A DNA stretch of 64,000 bases from Anaerocolumna cellulosilytica (GCF_014218335.1 NZ_AP023367.1:3287501-3351500), one strand, 5' to 3'; shown: positions 15,757-26,197, numbered from the stretch's first letter. Numbers and translations: made by a program. The notes: generated by a model not told the origin, from the letters alone.

Positions 15757-18633
15757 TTACACATACTCATCTACATATTGTTCAAATTCTTCCATTGACA
15801 TTAAAATCTTTCTGGGTTTGGTACCTTCCTCAGGTCCTACGACTCCTGCCTCTGCAAGCTGATCCATAATTCTCGCAGCACGATTAAAGCCTATTTTATA
15901 TACCCTTTGAAGCATACCAATAGATGCTTTGTCTTTTTCAATAATAAACTTACCAGCTTCTATAAAATAATCATCGCGGTCATTAACACCACCGCTGCTG
16001 TTTCCACCGTCACCAGCTTGTACGTTTGAAATCTTGTTAGCAACCTCTTCATTATATTCTGCACCATTATTTTGAGCAGTTAGGAAATCAACTACTGCGC
16101 CAACTTCCTTGTCGGAAATAAAAGCTCCCTGAACACGTACCGGTTTAGGATACCCGGACGGGAAAAATAACATATCTCCCTTACCTAAGAGTTTCTCGGC
16201 GCCGGAACCGTCAATGATGGTTCTAGAATCAATCGCTGAGGATACAGAAAATGCTATTCTGGATGGTATATTTGCTTTAATCAAACCCGTAATAACATTA
16301 ACGGAAGGCCGCTGAGTCGCAATAATCAGATGAAGTCCTGCTGCCCTTGCCATTTGTGCCAGACGGCAGATTGCATCCTCTACCTCGCCCGGTGCTACCA
16401 TCATAAGGTCAGCAAGCTCGTCTACTATAATTACAATCTGGGGAAGCTTTTGATATCTCTCGTCTTGATATTCTGCCACAGTTGCAATTTTTTCATTATA
16501 ACTTTTTACATCCCTGACACCTAAGTCTGCAAATTTTTTATAGCGTTCCGTCATCTCCATGACCGCCCAGTTCAATGCCGCAGACGCCTTCTTAGGGTCG
16601 GTTACTACAGGAATTAATAAATGTGGAATTCCATTATAAACACTTAACTCTACTACCTTAGGATCCACCATTATCATACGCACATCGGAAGGCTTGGCTT
16701 TATACAATATACTCATAATCAATGTATTGATACAGACGGATTTACCGGAGCCTGTAGCACCTGCAATCAGTAAATGAGGCATTTTGCCTATATCTGTAAC
16801 CACTGTTTGTCCACCAATATCCTTACCAACCGCAAAGGCTATGTCTGACGGATGCTTTAAGAATTCTTTGCTTTCAATCAACTCTCGAAACATAACAGCA
16901 GAGTTTTCTTTGTTGGGAACCTCAATGCCTACTGCTGCTTTACCTGGAATAGGTGCTTCGATTCTAACATCCGCAGCTGCAAGATTTAATTTTATATCAT
17001 CAGCAAGTCCTGTTATTTTACTTACTTTAACGCCTTGCTCCGGCTGTAGTTCATATCTTGTCACCGCAGGACCACAACTCACATTCGTAATAGTTACCCT
17101 TACACCAAAGCTCTCTAACGTCTTTTGCAATTTCACAGCCGTTTCTTTTAAGTCCCGGTCTGACATAGATTTTGCATCACCTTTTGGTTTTCCCAGCAAA
17201 TCTACAGGAGGAAATATATATTCTTTTGGCACGTCTGACTCTTTCATTGCCATATCTATATTAGTGACAACCTTCTCCTTGTTTTCTGCTTTTACAGAGA
17301 GTTTATCTGTTCCATTCCCCTCCGAAGCAGTTGTTTCCTCCACTGTATCAAACACTGTTAATGCTTCATCTGCTTCTAGATTATCATCAACATTTGTCTC
17401 ACTCATCTTAGCGTCAGAATCCTCGAACAAGTAATCCACGTCTACCGTCGGAATAAAAATATCTTCTGGCAGCACCTGCTCGTCTTGTGTCTTAAAACCT
17501 TCTTGTGTTCCATTCCCTTCACTTACGTTCTCTAACGCTTCCACTTCTGTATCCTGTCCCGCTGCTCTTAAAAGTCTTTTAATATCATCATCAATTCTTT
17601 CTCTGATTTCTGAAGACTCTGCCTTCTCTGAATCTGATGATTTGTTACCAAATTTCTGTTTCAGTACTTCTTCATAGGATTTAACCTTTTCATCCCCTTC
17701 ACTTACGCCATCTCGTTGAATTGGTATATTCGGTAATTGTCCAGATGTAATTTCCTGCATATCAAAATAATCAACAGACGATGCATCCATTTGCAAATCC
17801 GAAACATCTTTTCCTTTTTTCTTTTTTCTGGCTTGAAAAAATCCTCCTTCTACTGTGTTTTCTTTACTATTTTCAGAGTCTTTCTTTGCATCATTGCCTT
17901 TCTTCAATTCAACAGTTCTAGCTTTACGTTTCTTTAATGAAGCTTCATTATCTACATCGGAGTAATCCTCTTCTTCATCGTATTCCTCTTCTCTTTGAAG
18001 CCTTCGCTCGCGCATCTGTTGTATTGATGCTTCACTTTTCGCACCCAGATAGCGGAACAGTGCTTTTCCTGTTAAAAACATAATACATATAACCATCAGA
18101 GCTAGTAGTATTATATAAGTACCGACCGTTCCAAACAGTGGATGCAATAATTTACACAATAAGCCACCAATAATTCCACCACCATTTTTTTGTTTTGCCG
18201 AATTAAGAAACAATTCCGGCACCGTAGTATCATTCTGAAATCCCAATGTAATCATTTGAATAAAAGCAGATAAAGCAATACCTAACACTCCTCCGCTAAC
18301 AAGCTTATGTAAAGCAACCCGGCTGCCTCTGTTCGCCACATAAAAGGCAACAGCAAAAAATAAGAAGAAAGGCAGTAAATACGCAATTAATCCAAATAGA
18401 CCAAAGGTAATGTTATTGATCACCTCTCCCACTTTACCACTTAAATTAAAGTTACTCAAAATAAGTAAAAGAGAGACAACCAAGGTTATAATTAATATAA
18501 TCTCATCCCGGTAAATCTCCCTGTTGGGATTCTCTTCTGTTCTTTTATGTACATTCCCGCTGCCAGGTTTCCTTCCCCTTGTGCTGGTCCTTTTCTTTTG
18601 ATTCGATTTATTCTTGTTTTGTCCCGCAGCCAC
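15757..18633 (-). CDS. spoIIIE: DNA translocase SpoIIIE/FtsK
   Basis: About 958 residues. Four hydrophobic segments lie between residues 45 and 195, then a charged linker (about 200-460). The motor follows, with Walker [11 protein letters not shown], Walker [13 protein letters not shown] and a C-terminal gamma winged helix ([23 protein letters not shown]). It pumps the chromosome through the septum. GGAGG lies one base before an in-frame TTG (18637-18639) but 7 bases before the GTG at 18631-18633, so the GTG is the likely start. The neighbours ylzJ and tepA follow the Bacillus order, which favours SpoIIIE over FtsK. Confidence 0.95.
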   Translation of the reverse strand: MAAGQNKNKSNQKKRTSTRGRKPGSGNVHKRTEENPNREIYRDEIILIITLVVSLLLILSNFNLSGKVGEVINNITFGLFGLIAYLLPFFLFFAVAFYVANRGSRVALHKLVSGGVLGIALSAFIQMITLGFQNDTTVPELFLNSAKQKNGGGIIGGLLCKLLHPLFGTVGTYIILLALMVICIMFLTGKALFRYLGAKSEASIQQMRERRLQREEEYDEEEDYSDVDNEASLKKRKARTVELKKGNDAKKDSENSKENTVEGGFFQARKKKKGKDVSDLQMDASSVDYFDMQEITSGQLPNIPIQRDGVSEGDEKVKSYEEVLKQKFGNKSSDSEKAESSEIRERIDDDIKRLLRAAGQDTEVEALENVSEGNGTQEGFKTQDEQVLPEDIFIPTVDVDYLFEDSDAKMSETNVDDNLEADEALTVFDTVEETTASEGNGTDKLSVKAENKEKVVTNIDMAMKESDVPKEYIFPPVDLLGKPKGDAKSMSDRDLKETAVKLQKTLESFGVRVTITNVSCGPAVTRYELQPEQGVKVSKITGLADDIKLNLAAADVRIEAPIPGKAAVGIEVPNKENSAVMFRELIESKEFLKHPSDIAFAVGKDIGGQTVVTDIGKMPHLLIAGATGSGKSVCINTLIMSILYKAKPSDVRMIMVDPKVVELSVYNGIPHLLIPVVTDPKKASAALNWAVMEMTERYKKFADLGVRDVKSYNEKIATVAEYQDERYQKLPQIVIIVDELADLMMVAPGEVEDAICRLAQMARAAGLHLIIATQRPSVNVITGLIKANIPSRIAFSVSSAIDSRTIIDGSGAEKLLGKGDMLFFPSGYPKPVRVQGAFISDKEVGAVVDFLTAQNNGAEYNEEVANKISNVQAGDGGNSSGGVNDRDDYFIEAGKFIIEKDKASIGMLQRVYKIGFNRAARIMDQLAEAGVVGPEEGTKPRKILMSMEEFEQYVDEYV

Positions 18634-18665
18634 TCCCAATCCTCCTTAAGCTACAACTATCTATC

Positions 18666-18710
18666 CAGCAGACAGTGTATCTGCCATACAAGCGCAGATT
18701 TCTGTCCGCT
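18666..18710 (-). promoter_or_regulatory. Two-tier hairpin in the spoIIIE leader
   Basis: An outer stem (AGCAGACAG / CTGTCCGCT, one wobble) encloses an inner ATCTGC/GCAGAT stem (both read on the minus strand as RNA). No T-run follows. It lies about 35 bp before the spoIIIE ribosome binding site, between ylzJ and spoIIIE, so it may adjust the ratio of these transcripts. Confidence 0.45.
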
Positions 18711-18921
18711 GAAAATAGTTTCTGTCTATCTTAATAATCCGGCAAAACAGCCAGTCTATCATAAAATCAATACATATTATACCCTCAATTTAGGATGGAT
18801 GCAAGGAAAAATATTGTTATTTCTCGAAAAAATGTTCGATTTTTGATTATTTACTTACTTAACACTCATACATCTAGTAACCCTCATGTTGATACTACCC
18901 AAATAGAACATGAAACTGTAC

Positions 18922-19176
18922 TTATTTACAATCGATACTTTTACCTGGAAAATAATTCTTATCTAGATAATCCGCCATGTCTGTTGAAAGGATACCATCC
19001 ACTATATAACCTTCACCTTCTCTTCTTGCATAAATATGTCCATGTCTCAATGCAATTCTTTTGTATTCTACATCAGTAGACATTTCCCCGCTATCATTAT
19101 CTAATCTTCTACCTCTTATAACACTTTCAGTTCTGCAACTGTAAATTCTTTCTAACGGTACAATCGTATAAAGCAT
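18922..19176 (-). CDS. ylzJ: YlzJ-like protein
   Basis: 84 residues, starting MLYTIVPLERIY, which matches YlzJ-like proteins that sit between tepA and spoIIIE in Bacillus and clostridia. It has no known catalytic motif and is mostly short beta segments (RIALRHGHIYARREGEGYIVDGILSTD). Its ATG overlaps the tepA stop by one base (TAATG), indicating translational coupling. Function is unknown. Confidence 0.82.
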   Translation of the reverse strand: MLYTIVPLERIYSCRTESVIRGRRLDNDSGEMSTDVEYKRIALRHGHIYARREGEGYIVDGILSTDMADYLDKNYFPGKSIDCK

Positions 19177-19892
19177 TATTCCTCTCCTGTCCTACCTGTC
19201 ATAGTGTAAAGTTTAGATAAAGCATCCCTAATACCACCAACTTCATCTATAATACCCTCTTGCACAGTTTCCGGCCCAACCAGTATGGAGCCCACATCTT
19301 TTGCTAGTTGTTTGGTGTTATGCATTAATTTCTTTAATTCTTCTTTATCAATTTTAGAATGATGAGATACAAAGTTTAGGATTCGTTCTTGTATTTTTTC
19401 AAAATAATCATAAGTCTGTGAAACCCCTATTACTGTACCATTCATACGAACCGGATGAATCGTCATTGTTGCAGTTGGAACGATAAAACTATAATCCGCA
19501 GAAACTGCCAAAGGGACACCAATTGAATGACTGCCGCCCAGCACCAATGACACTGTGGGCTTACTTAAGGAAGCAATCATTTCTGCAATAGCTAAGCCCG
19601 CTTCTACATCTCCGCCTACTGTATTAATGAGTATTAAAAGCCCGTCAATATCTGAACTATCCTCAATTGCTGCAAGCTGCGGGAGTACATGTTCATATTT
19701 TGTCGTTTTATTATGTTGAGGGAGACACTCATGCCCTTCAATTTCTCCTATGATTGAGAGTAAATGTATTTTTGATTTTCTATCTTCGTTAACCAGTGTG
19801 GTTTGACCATATTCACGTATTTTGCCATCATCCAGCTCTTCTTTTTCCTTCTGCTCTTTTTCTTTTTCAATTTTAGTTGAATTATTCCTCAT
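19176..19892 (-). CDS. tepA: ClpP-like serine protease, translocation-enhancing protein TepA
   Basis: A ClpP-fold protein with GGDVEAGLAIAEMI, the nucleophile serine in GGSHSIGVPLAVSAD and a histidine in TMTIHPVRMNG, the layout of TepA/YmfB. I prefer the ATG at 19892 (GGAG 7 bases upstream; 238 residues) over a GTG at 19934 that lacks a ribosome binding site. It starts the tepA-ylzJ-spoIIIE unit. The Bacillus protein degrades small spore proteins and affects secretion; the role here is inferred by orthology. Confidence 0.88.
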   Translation of the reverse strand: MRNNSTKIEKEKEQKEKEELDDGKIREYGQTTLVNEDRKSKIHLLSIIGEIEGHECLPQHNKTTKYEHVLPQLAAIEDSSDIDGLLILINTVGGDVEAGLAIAEMIASLSKPTVSLVLGGSHSIGVPLAVSADYSFIVPTATMTIHPVRMNGTVIGVSQTYDYFEKIQERILNFVSHHSKIDKEELKKLMHNTKQLAKDVGSILVGPETVQEGIIDEVGGIRDALSKLYTMTGRTGEE

Positions 19893-19942
19893 AATAGACT
19901 CCGCTGCATACTGCTTATCAAGCAGTATTGCCACAAATCAAC

Positions 19943-19998
19943 CAGGTTGAAAGAAGGTCGTGTGGCTTCCTTTCCTATTTTATTTTCTTCCAACCAGC
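19943..19998 (-). repeat. Hairpin repeat element, copy A (tepA leader)
   Basis: GGTTGAAAGAA (19946-19956) pairs with TTCTTCCAACC, one mismatch, around a loop containing GTGGC and TTCCTTTCC. A clearly similar element occurs at 58796-58850. Both lie just upstream of minus-strand genes. Confidence 0.55.
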
Positions 19999-20115
19999 CA
20001 GAACATAAAAATCTTTTGCTTTTTAATGCCTTGCTATCGATTTCATCAAAACTCGGGATTATTATATGGAAAATAATAAATTTTATTTATCATTTTTGTA
20101 ATAACATTTGATTCG

Positions 20116-20156
20116 ACAAAAAACTGCTGCAAAGTAAACAATATGCAGCAGTTTTT
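20116..20156 (-). terminator. Intrinsic terminator after the glycerol-1-phosphate dehydrogenase gene
   Basis: The stem AAACTGCTGCA (20121-20131) / TGCAGCAGTTT (20144-20154) has a 12-nt loop and a T6 tract on the minus strand. The plus strand also carries a short T-run, so it could act in both directions. Confidence 0.85.
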
Positions 20157-20180
20157 AATCTCTTATGAAAAAATTTAATT

Positions 20181-21467
20181 TTATAAACGGAGTAGCTTAG
20201 TTAAGCGCAGGAAAGTCAAGCGATTTCTGACATAAGGTGACAAACGGATTGTTTTAGGAATAATTCCTTCCTCTAGCTCTATCTCCTGCACATCTTTAAT
20301 ACAACCTGCTGCTGTAAGCAACCTATTAATTTCTTCTTCCGTAGGAAGTTTATCCAGTATTCGTGCTATATCCGGCAATTGCTGTTTGAATTTCTCTTCA
20401 TTTATTCCCGCTAAAGGATCCGGTGTATTTTCTGTAATAATATCTTCATACAATCCTTTAGGTGCAAATGCCTCTTTTAGTATATCATATTCCAGCCCTT
20501 TATATGGTTTTACACTGCAAAAGCCATTTCGTATAGCATTTTTAACTTTATGATAGGTTTTTGTTGCTATCATGAGTCCAATGGAAACTTTTTCTCCATG
20601 ATAGGCATCTAGCGGTCCGTTAATCACTTCCATTTCCCACAGATGAGACATATGATGCTCTGATCCAGAGGCCGGTCTTGAGTTTCCAATCATCTGCATC
20701 GCCAGGCCAGATAATAGCAATGCATACATAAGCTGCTCATAAGCCTGTTTTCTTACCTCTTCAGAATTATAATTGCGAAGCTGGGGCAAGCAAGAGCAGA
20801 CCTCCTTCAATGCCTTTAATTCCAATTCACACACTCGTGTACATATATACTCACCTGTTACGATATGAGATACTTCCCAATCAATGAGGGCTGTATATTT
20901 ACCCAACAGGTCAGAAATACCAGATGCCGTCAATCTGTAAGGTGCCTCTGAAAATACATCCGTATCTGCAACTACCAAAACCGGCGAAACTGCCGGAATG
21001 GTTTTTTTCATTCCATTCCAAGTCATGGCCGCTACCGTTGAAACAAAACCATCAACACTGGCAGCTGTTGGTACCGATACAAAAGGGACAGACAAAATAT
21101 TAGACAAATATCTGGTAATGTCATGAATGGTACCGGAACCTACCGCTAAAATCAGTTTTAAGTCTTTCATTCCCGCCAGCATCTCTTCTGCCAGCTCTAC
21201 GCCATGGTTATCCGCATGTAGATTCTCCGCCGGCAATATTACCGTATAACTGCCCGGTAAAACAGCTTCTGCTTTTCTGCCTGCTGCTTTATATGTATTG
21301 GAATCACACAAGATACCAATCTTTGCATAATTTCCATGAAATATATGAGCCAGATATTCCGGAAGCCGTTTCACGGCTCCCGATTCTATAATAATATCCT
21401 TTACATAAATCTCATGATTTCTTCCGCAAGTACAAGAACCAGAAAAAGTTGTAACATCAATATGCAT
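20181..21467 (-). CDS. egsA: sn-Glycerol-1-phosphate dehydrogenase (AraM/EgsA family)
   Basis: 428 residues from the ATG after AAGGAGGTAATC. An iron-type dehydrogenase fold with LILAVGSGTIHDITRYLS (NAD-binding), SVPTAASVDGFVSTVAAM and the metal-site histidines in GSEHHMSHLWEM and YHGEKVSIG. Members make glycerol-1-phosphate from dihydroxyacetone phosphate; in Bacillus this feeds heptaprenylglycerol lipids. It lies 56 bp after the M16 peptidase gene and is probably co-transcribed. The link to that peptidase is not understood. Confidence 0.88.
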   Translation of the reverse strand: MHIDVTTFSGSCTCGRNHEIYVKDIIIESGAVKRLPEYLAHIFHGNYAKIGILCDSNTYKAAGRKAEAVLPGSYTVILPAENLHADNHGVELAEEMLAGMKDLKLILAVGSGTIHDITRYLSNILSVPFVSVPTAASVDGFVSTVAAMTWNGMKKTIPAVSPVLVVADTDVFSEAPYRLTASGISDLLGKYTALIDWEVSHIVTGEYICTRVCELELKALKEVCSCLPQLRNYNSEEVRKQAYEQLMYALLLSGLAMQMIGNSRPASGSEHHMSHLWEMEVINGPLDAYHGEKVSIGLMIATKTYHKVKNAIRNGFCSVKPYKGLEYDILKEAFAPKGLYEDIITENTPDPLAGINEEKFKQQLPDIARILDKLPTEEEINRLLTAAGCIKDVQEIELEEGIIPKTIRLSPYVRNRLTFLRLTKLLRL

Positions 21468-21523
21468 GATTACCTCCTTGAAATATTCCATTCATCATTG
21501 CATTCTTTTGTAATTATTTTATA

Positions 21524-22774
21524 CTATGAAAATAATTTGATTTTGTCAACATTTTCTAGGTTTCCTACTAATGATAAACTGGCTGTTTCTTTTTTTAAAT
21601 ACTGGTTCGCAAACGAAAGTATTTCTTTCGCTGTTACTTCATTTACTTTGTTAATTATTTCATCTAATGGCGTAATATAGTCTTTAAATAAAATAGATTT
21701 ACCATTGCTGTTCATTCGGCTTTTTGCACTTTCGTTTCCCATAATGAGTTCCGTCTTTATCTGTTCTTTTGACATAGAAAGTTCATCTTCCGATAAAGGT
21801 GTTGTCTTTAACTCCTCAATAATATTAAAGATATTAGATAATACCTGCTGTAACTGAATCGGATTCATTGCGCCGTATACCTGCAGCAAACCAGCCTTTT
21901 TGTAGGAGCTGCCATAAGAATAAATGGTATAAGTTAAGCCCCTGTTCTCCCTAATTTCTTGAAATAACCGTGAATTAATACTGCCTCCAAACACCGAATT
22001 TAAGATGGTCAGTGTATATTTTTCTTCTGCATCAGCAACGACAGATTGAAACGCCATATTAAGATGAAGTTGTTCAACGTCCTTTTGCTTGGTGTAAAGC
22101 GTAGGATGGTACACCGGTATGGTACAATCCTGCTGTCTTTCGCCCTCCGGTATGGCAGAAAAGTTCTTTTCTAAATGCTTAACAATCTCTTCTTCTCTAA
22201 AGTTTCCAGCTACGGAAATCACCATATTACCAGAGACGTAATACTTTTTCATAAATTGAAGAATCTCATCTCTGGTAATCGCCTTAACCGTTTTCTTGGA
22301 ACCAGATATCTGATAACCCAGAGGATGCTTATCCCATATTTTCATCTGCAGCATTTCATGTACCAAATCTTCGGGCGAATCGTCGTACATGTCAATTTCT
22401 TCAAGGATAACGCCTTTTTCCTTCTCTAGTGCTTTTTCGTCAAACAGAGAATTATTTAGCATATCCCCTAGAATTTCAATAGCAATTGGTAAATGCTCGT
22501 CCAAGGTTACCGCATAAAAAGAAGTACATTCTTTACTTGTATAAGCATTTATGTCACCTCCGATTCGTGCCATATCATCTGCTATCTGCCTTGCTGTTCG
22601 ATTCTTTGTCCCTTTAAAAAGCATATGCTCAATTATATGTGAAATTCCATTATTCTTTTCATTCTCATTAGAAGAACCAACTTTCACCCAAATTCCAAAG
22701 GCAGCACTTCTTAAATACGGCATAGTTTCTAAAACGACGGTTATACCATTGGACAACTTTCTTCGGTTTACCAT
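21524..22774 (-). CDS. M16 family zinc peptidase (YmxG-like)
   Basis: 416 residues, the usual length of bacterial single-chain M16B peptidases. The inverted zinc motif HxxEH is in HIIEHMLFKGT (about residue 46), with the third ligand in EKGVILEEIDMY. The C-terminal half repeats the fold (GLTYTIYSYGSSY, the R/Y motif). Orthologues commonly follow pnp in Firmicutes; here pnp is 6.5 kb away. It is probably a processing protease, substrate unknown. Confidence 0.92.
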   Translation of the reverse strand: MVNRRKLSNGITVVLETMPYLRSAAFGIWVKVGSSNENEKNNGISHIIEHMLFKGTKNRTARQIADDMARIGGDINAYTSKECTSFYAVTLDEHLPIAIEILGDMLNNSLFDEKALEKEKGVILEEIDMYDDSPEDLVHEMLQMKIWDKHPLGYQISGSKKTVKAITRDEILQFMKKYYVSGNMVISVAGNFREEEIVKHLEKNFSAIPEGERQQDCTIPVYHPTLYTKQKDVEQLHLNMAFQSVVADAEEKYTLTILNSVFGGSINSRLFQEIRENRGLTYTIYSYGSSYKKAGLLQVYGAMNPIQLQQVLSNIFNIIEELKTTPLSEDELSMSKEQIKTELIMGNESAKSRMNSNGKSILFKDYITPLDEIINKVNEVTAKEILSFANQYLKKETASLSLVGNLENVDKIKLFS

Positions 22775-22939
22775 TCATGACTTCCTTTCCTAGGGTTTGC
22801 CTGATACCCTTATCTCATATACGCTAAATTGTAACACTTATAAACAAATTATACAATACATGAATACAACACGGTAGATACATATCGATGCCAAATCCTT
22901 CAGATAAATAAAACTTATTATGAACCAAATGAACGACTT

Positions 22940-23026
22940 TTAATCTATATACACACTATAAAGAATTTTGTATTGTTCCTGACTAAGTAAATATACGATG
23001 ATCCCTAATAAACGGGCAATTTTCAT
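22940..23026 (-). pseudogene. Remnant of a YafY/WYL-type HTH regulator
   Basis: A 28-codon frame behind CAGGAGAGAGT reads MKIARLLGIIVYLLSQEQ before diverging and stopping. This resembles the first helix of DeoR/YafY-type regulators (commonly MKIDRLLGI...). The rest of the domain is missing, and no continuation is recognisable in other frames. I read it as the 5' scar of a deleted gene. The rest of 22775-23095 shows nothing else I can identify. Confidence 0.4.
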
Positions 23027-23095
23027 ACTCTCTCCTGATACCAACAAATATTCTTTTGTTATTGTTCCATAACGTACGATGAAATCAAGTATGGA

Positions 23096-23515
23096 TTATA
23101 ATTTTCTCTCCTGAATCAGCCGATATAACTCCCTATCTTCTTTATCCATTCTGGCTGTCAGAGTTTTCATCATTTCCTTTGCTTCTTGCAAAAAAGTACT
23201 TATATCTTTAGAAATTTTACTGCCTATATTATATTTTATTTTAAAGGCTTTGTAATCCTCATCAATACTTCCCATTTCCTGCATATACAGGTGGCTTATT
23301 TTTTTTATCTCATCATCGGTACCATTGAAAAGAGCCGGATACAAAAATCTATCTTCCTCTAGAAGATGAATTTTTAGTTGTCCGGCTAATTTGTTAATAT
23401 GTAATGCTATCTCTTGAATATCCATATTGGCACCTTTTTCTGCCTCTTTTAAGATAAAATTGATTTCCTCCCTAATTGTATTATGCTGGCGGTTCATATT
23501 TTCTAAATTTATCAT
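23096..23515 (-). CDS. Hemerythrin-like domain protein
   Basis: 139 residues from the ATG preceded by TAGGAGTTTT; the longer frame has no ribosome binding site. A four-helix bundle with candidate di-iron ligands: H in NMNRQHNTIREE, H in ALHINKLAGQLKIHLLEEDRFLYP (the HxxxE/D pattern), H in KISHLYMQEM and E in MDKEDRELY. Such proteins bind oxygen or nitric oxide or store iron. It lies about 155 bp after a radical SAM gene on the same strand. The function is not assigned. Confidence 0.8.
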   Translation of the reverse strand: MINLENMNRQHNTIREEINFILKEAEKGANMDIQEIALHINKLAGQLKIHLLEEDRFLYPALFNGTDDEIKKISHLYMQEMGSIDEDYKAFKIKYNIGSKISKDISTFLQEAKEMMKTLTARMDKEDRELYRLIQERKL

Positions 23516-23671
23516 AAAACTCCTATCTGTGCGCTTTAACACACGTATAATTCGGAGGTCGAAAACATATCTTTTCGGTTTTCTCTCATACCTCCTGTTG
23601 TTTTTGCAACCAGTATAAACCACAGGAGGTAAAAAATCTGTAATATATGTTACATTTCTTCATATAACAGA

Positions 23672-24760
23672 TTAATTCAAGAAATCCTTTACACTTTCCC
23701 TCTGCTCAAATAATACACAGCCTCCTGTATGCTCACTTTTAAGAAGTTGACTATCCTTAAGTTTTCTAAATAAAGGAGATTTTAGAGCATCTCGTAATGA
23801 CATTGTCTTTAAGCTGCTATCGGAGTACGGCGAAAAAGGACAGGGTTCCGCTCCCCCCGCTGGATTAATATGAAAAAATCCTCTTCCCGCTGCCAGACAG
23901 CCACCGGTACCTTTTTCATCACCCGGAAATGATATGAAAATCATATCTGAGTATTTTACCCTTAGTTCTAAAAGTTTTTGTTCTAAGTAACTTCTTTCCT
24001 CTTCTGTTGGAGCAATTTCCACAGACTTTTCATCAGCCGGAACATACTCAATATAAAATACAAGTTTGCAGCCGGATTCACATATGGATTTTAAGAAATT
24101 TTCCTCAGTTACCATTTTAAGATTATTTTTGGTAACTGTTATCGATACACCATAAAAGATTCCCTTCTTCTTCATGGAAGCCATAGCAACGGCTAACACT
24201 TGTGCTACACCTTCACCCCTTCTTTCTTCCGTAGTTTTTTCATCCCCCTCCAAACTTAAAACTGGTAAAAGATTTCGGTTCTGATGAAAAAGCTGCAAAT
24301 ATTCCCTATCGATTATCGTTCCATTGGTGAATATAGGAAATAATATATTTTTAAAATCGGCTGCTGTTCGTATTACATCTCTTCGCATAAGAGGTTCCCC
24401 TCCGGCTATTAGTATAAAAGATATCCCAATCTGTGCAGCTTGGAAAAAGACAGCTTCCCAGTCACTAACCTCTAATAGGTCTTCCATATCTGTATCTATA
24501 CAAGTATGATTTGCTCTGGCATAACAACCCTTACAGTGCAAATTACACTTACTTGTAATACTTGCAATCAAAAATGGAGGGATATGTTCGCCCTCCATTT
24601 CTATTTTTTTTCTTAAGGATGCTGCTTTTTTACTGTCAATAGAAAACTTTGCAATAAACGCACTTTCCCTTGGATTGGTTAACGTCGCCTGAAATGCTCC
24701 CTTAACAATATTATCAATACCTTCACTTAAATATTCGTTCAAATTAAATTCCTGATTCAT
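23672..24760 (-). CDS. Radical SAM protein with SPASM-like C-terminus
   Basis: The cluster motif CNLHCKGC (C-x3-C-x2-C) follows IASITSK and begins the partial TIM barrel (ISFILIAGGEPLMRRD, the GGEP motif). The C-terminal part has further cysteines (GGCLAAGRGFFHINPAGGAEPCPF and GGCVLF), fitting an auxiliary Fe-S site. I chose the ATG at 24760 (363 residues, AAAGGG upstream); a TTG at 24832 is the alternative. Relatives are peptide- or cofactor-modifying enzymes. There is no obvious precursor peptide nearby. Its partner may be the hemerythrin gene just downstream. Confidence 0.85.
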   Translation of the reverse strand: MNQEFNLNEYLSEGIDNIVKGAFQATLTNPRESAFIAKFSIDSKKAASLRKKIEMEGEHIPPFLIASITSKCNLHCKGCYARANHTCIDTDMEDLLEVSDWEAVFFQAAQIGISFILIAGGEPLMRRDVIRTAADFKNILFPIFTNGTIIDREYLQLFHQNRNLLPVLSLEGDEKTTEERRGEGVAQVLAVAMASMKKKGIFYGVSITVTKNNLKMVTEENFLKSICESGCKLVFYIEYVPADEKSVEIAPTEEERSYLEQKLLELRVKYSDMIFISFPGDEKGTGGCLAAGRGFFHINPAGGAEPCPFSPYSDSSLKTMSLRDALKSPLFRKLKDSQLLKSEHTGGCVLFEQRESVKDFLN

Positions 24761-24896
24761 CCCCTTAGCCCTTTCTGATGGATTATTTCTACTAATATAT
24801 TTATGACTTTTCTTAAGCAAATTATCCTGCAATTTATTACAAAATAAAATATATCATAGAAATAGGAACTGAAGATGACCAGAATTTATATAACAG

Positions 24897-26027
24897 TTAA
24901 TTTCTTAATTCGAGAATCCCTGCACAAAAAGACACCTTCTGATAGTAGATATTTGAAAAGTTAAGCATCGCTTTGCTTTCTGAATATATCATATAAAACT
25001 CTTCTTCATCCCATTCTTCGTTACAGTTATGTCTTACTTCTTCCATCTGTTCTCTGGTTTCAAAGGAAATATCCCCGATAATGATAAAACCGCCTGGATT
25101 TAGATTTTTCTTCATTAAATTCAAAAAATTAATCTTTTCTTCCTCGGTCAGATGATGTAGAGCATATGTACTTATAATACAATCATAGGTCAGATTCATT
25201 AATTCGCTTGGCAGTCCCTTGGTAAAATCCCAATGTATTAAATTCGCATCAGGCATTTTACTTTGTGCAGTCTTTAACATTTCGTAAGAAAAGTCTACAC
25301 CATATATATCATATCCGTTTTCGTACAATCTAAAAGTAAATGTTCCTGTACCAAAGCCAATATCCAGTATTGTTTTCACAGACTTACCTTTTATCACTTT
25401 ATATATACTGTCCAATACCTTTGAATATTCTGCAAAAGGATATAGATTATCTGTCTGGCTGCTTAAAACACTGCTATCATAAGTGCAAGCCCACTGGTTA
25501 AATCCTTCATCATCCATTGGACCTTTTTTAATAAAAGTTTCCTTTGTCACCTCAAGATAGGAATCAGAGGGTTCTAAATAATTCGGTCGCTCTTTGCTTA
25601 TAAAACCCAGTTTTTTGTATAATCTCCATGCCTTACTGTTATTAGAATTAGGATCAACGTAAGCTCTTTTTGCCAACCCCTTATCAAATACATGACTTAA
25701 TGCATATCTTAATGCATAATGAGCAATACCTTTGCCCTGAGCTTTTGGTAATAACTTTATATCCATAGCAGCTATATCATGAACTGTATTAATTTCATAA
25801 AAAGTTTCACCACAAAATCCAAGCTCTCTTGTATATATACTGTAATGTTTTCTCTTTTCTTTATTTGCCTGTAAGTGAGTATGCCATGTTTCCATTTCCT
25901 TCATAGTTATGCCCAGCCCCTGAGGAAAGCCCACGTAAAACATTACATCGCCATTATTCCACAAATTTAATATATTCTCTAAATCTTCAATCTTCGTTTC
26001 TTTTATTATAATTGAGTCTGTACTCAT
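24897..26027 (-). CDS. GNAT acetyltransferase-methyltransferase fusion
   Basis: 376 residues. Residues 1-165 are a GNAT domain (LLPKAQGKGIAHYALRYAL, the acetyl-CoA loop; ending WRLYKKLGF). Residues about 185-376 are a class I SAM-dependent methyltransferase (ILDIGFGTGTFTFRLYENG, the GxGxG motif; YGVDFS; CIISTYALHHL). AGGAGG lies before the ATG. There is no frameshift, so it is a true two-domain protein. The acceptors are unknown; a resistance or small-molecule modification role is possible. Confidence 0.85.
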   Translation of the reverse strand: MSTDSIIIKETKIEDLENILNLWNNGDVMFYVGFPQGLGITMKEMETWHTHLQANKEKRKHYSIYTRELGFCGETFYEINTVHDIAAMDIKLLPKAQGKGIAHYALRYALSHVFDKGLAKRAYVDPNSNNSKAWRLYKKLGFISKERPNYLEPSDSYLEVTKETFIKKGPMDDEGFNQWACTYDSSVLSSQTDNLYPFAEYSKVLDSIYKVIKGKSVKTILDIGFGTGTFTFRLYENGYDIYGVDFSYEMLKTAQSKMPDANLIHWDFTKGLPSELMNLTYDCIISTYALHHLTEEEKINFLNLMKKNLNPGGFIIIGDISFETREQMEEVRHNCNEEWDEEEFYMIYSESKAMLNFSNIYYQKVSFCAGILELRN

Positions 26028-26197
26028 ATGTCCTCCTGCATATTAGGAGGGTTACTTTATTTCAGCCCTCCGGTTTTTTATGTTTAGTGTATAATATTTT
26101 CTCTTCATATCGTATCATCCTTTCCGAAGTCTGTTATAAATTAACAAGTTACTCTTACATAGTATTACACCGCCTATTACATTGTCAATTACAAACT

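Noticed and set aside
26046-26080. Terminator of the GNAT-methyltransferase or mod genes
   Set aside because: The T-run is on the plus strand, opposite to both genes, and no plus-strand gene precedes it; too uncertain to list separately.
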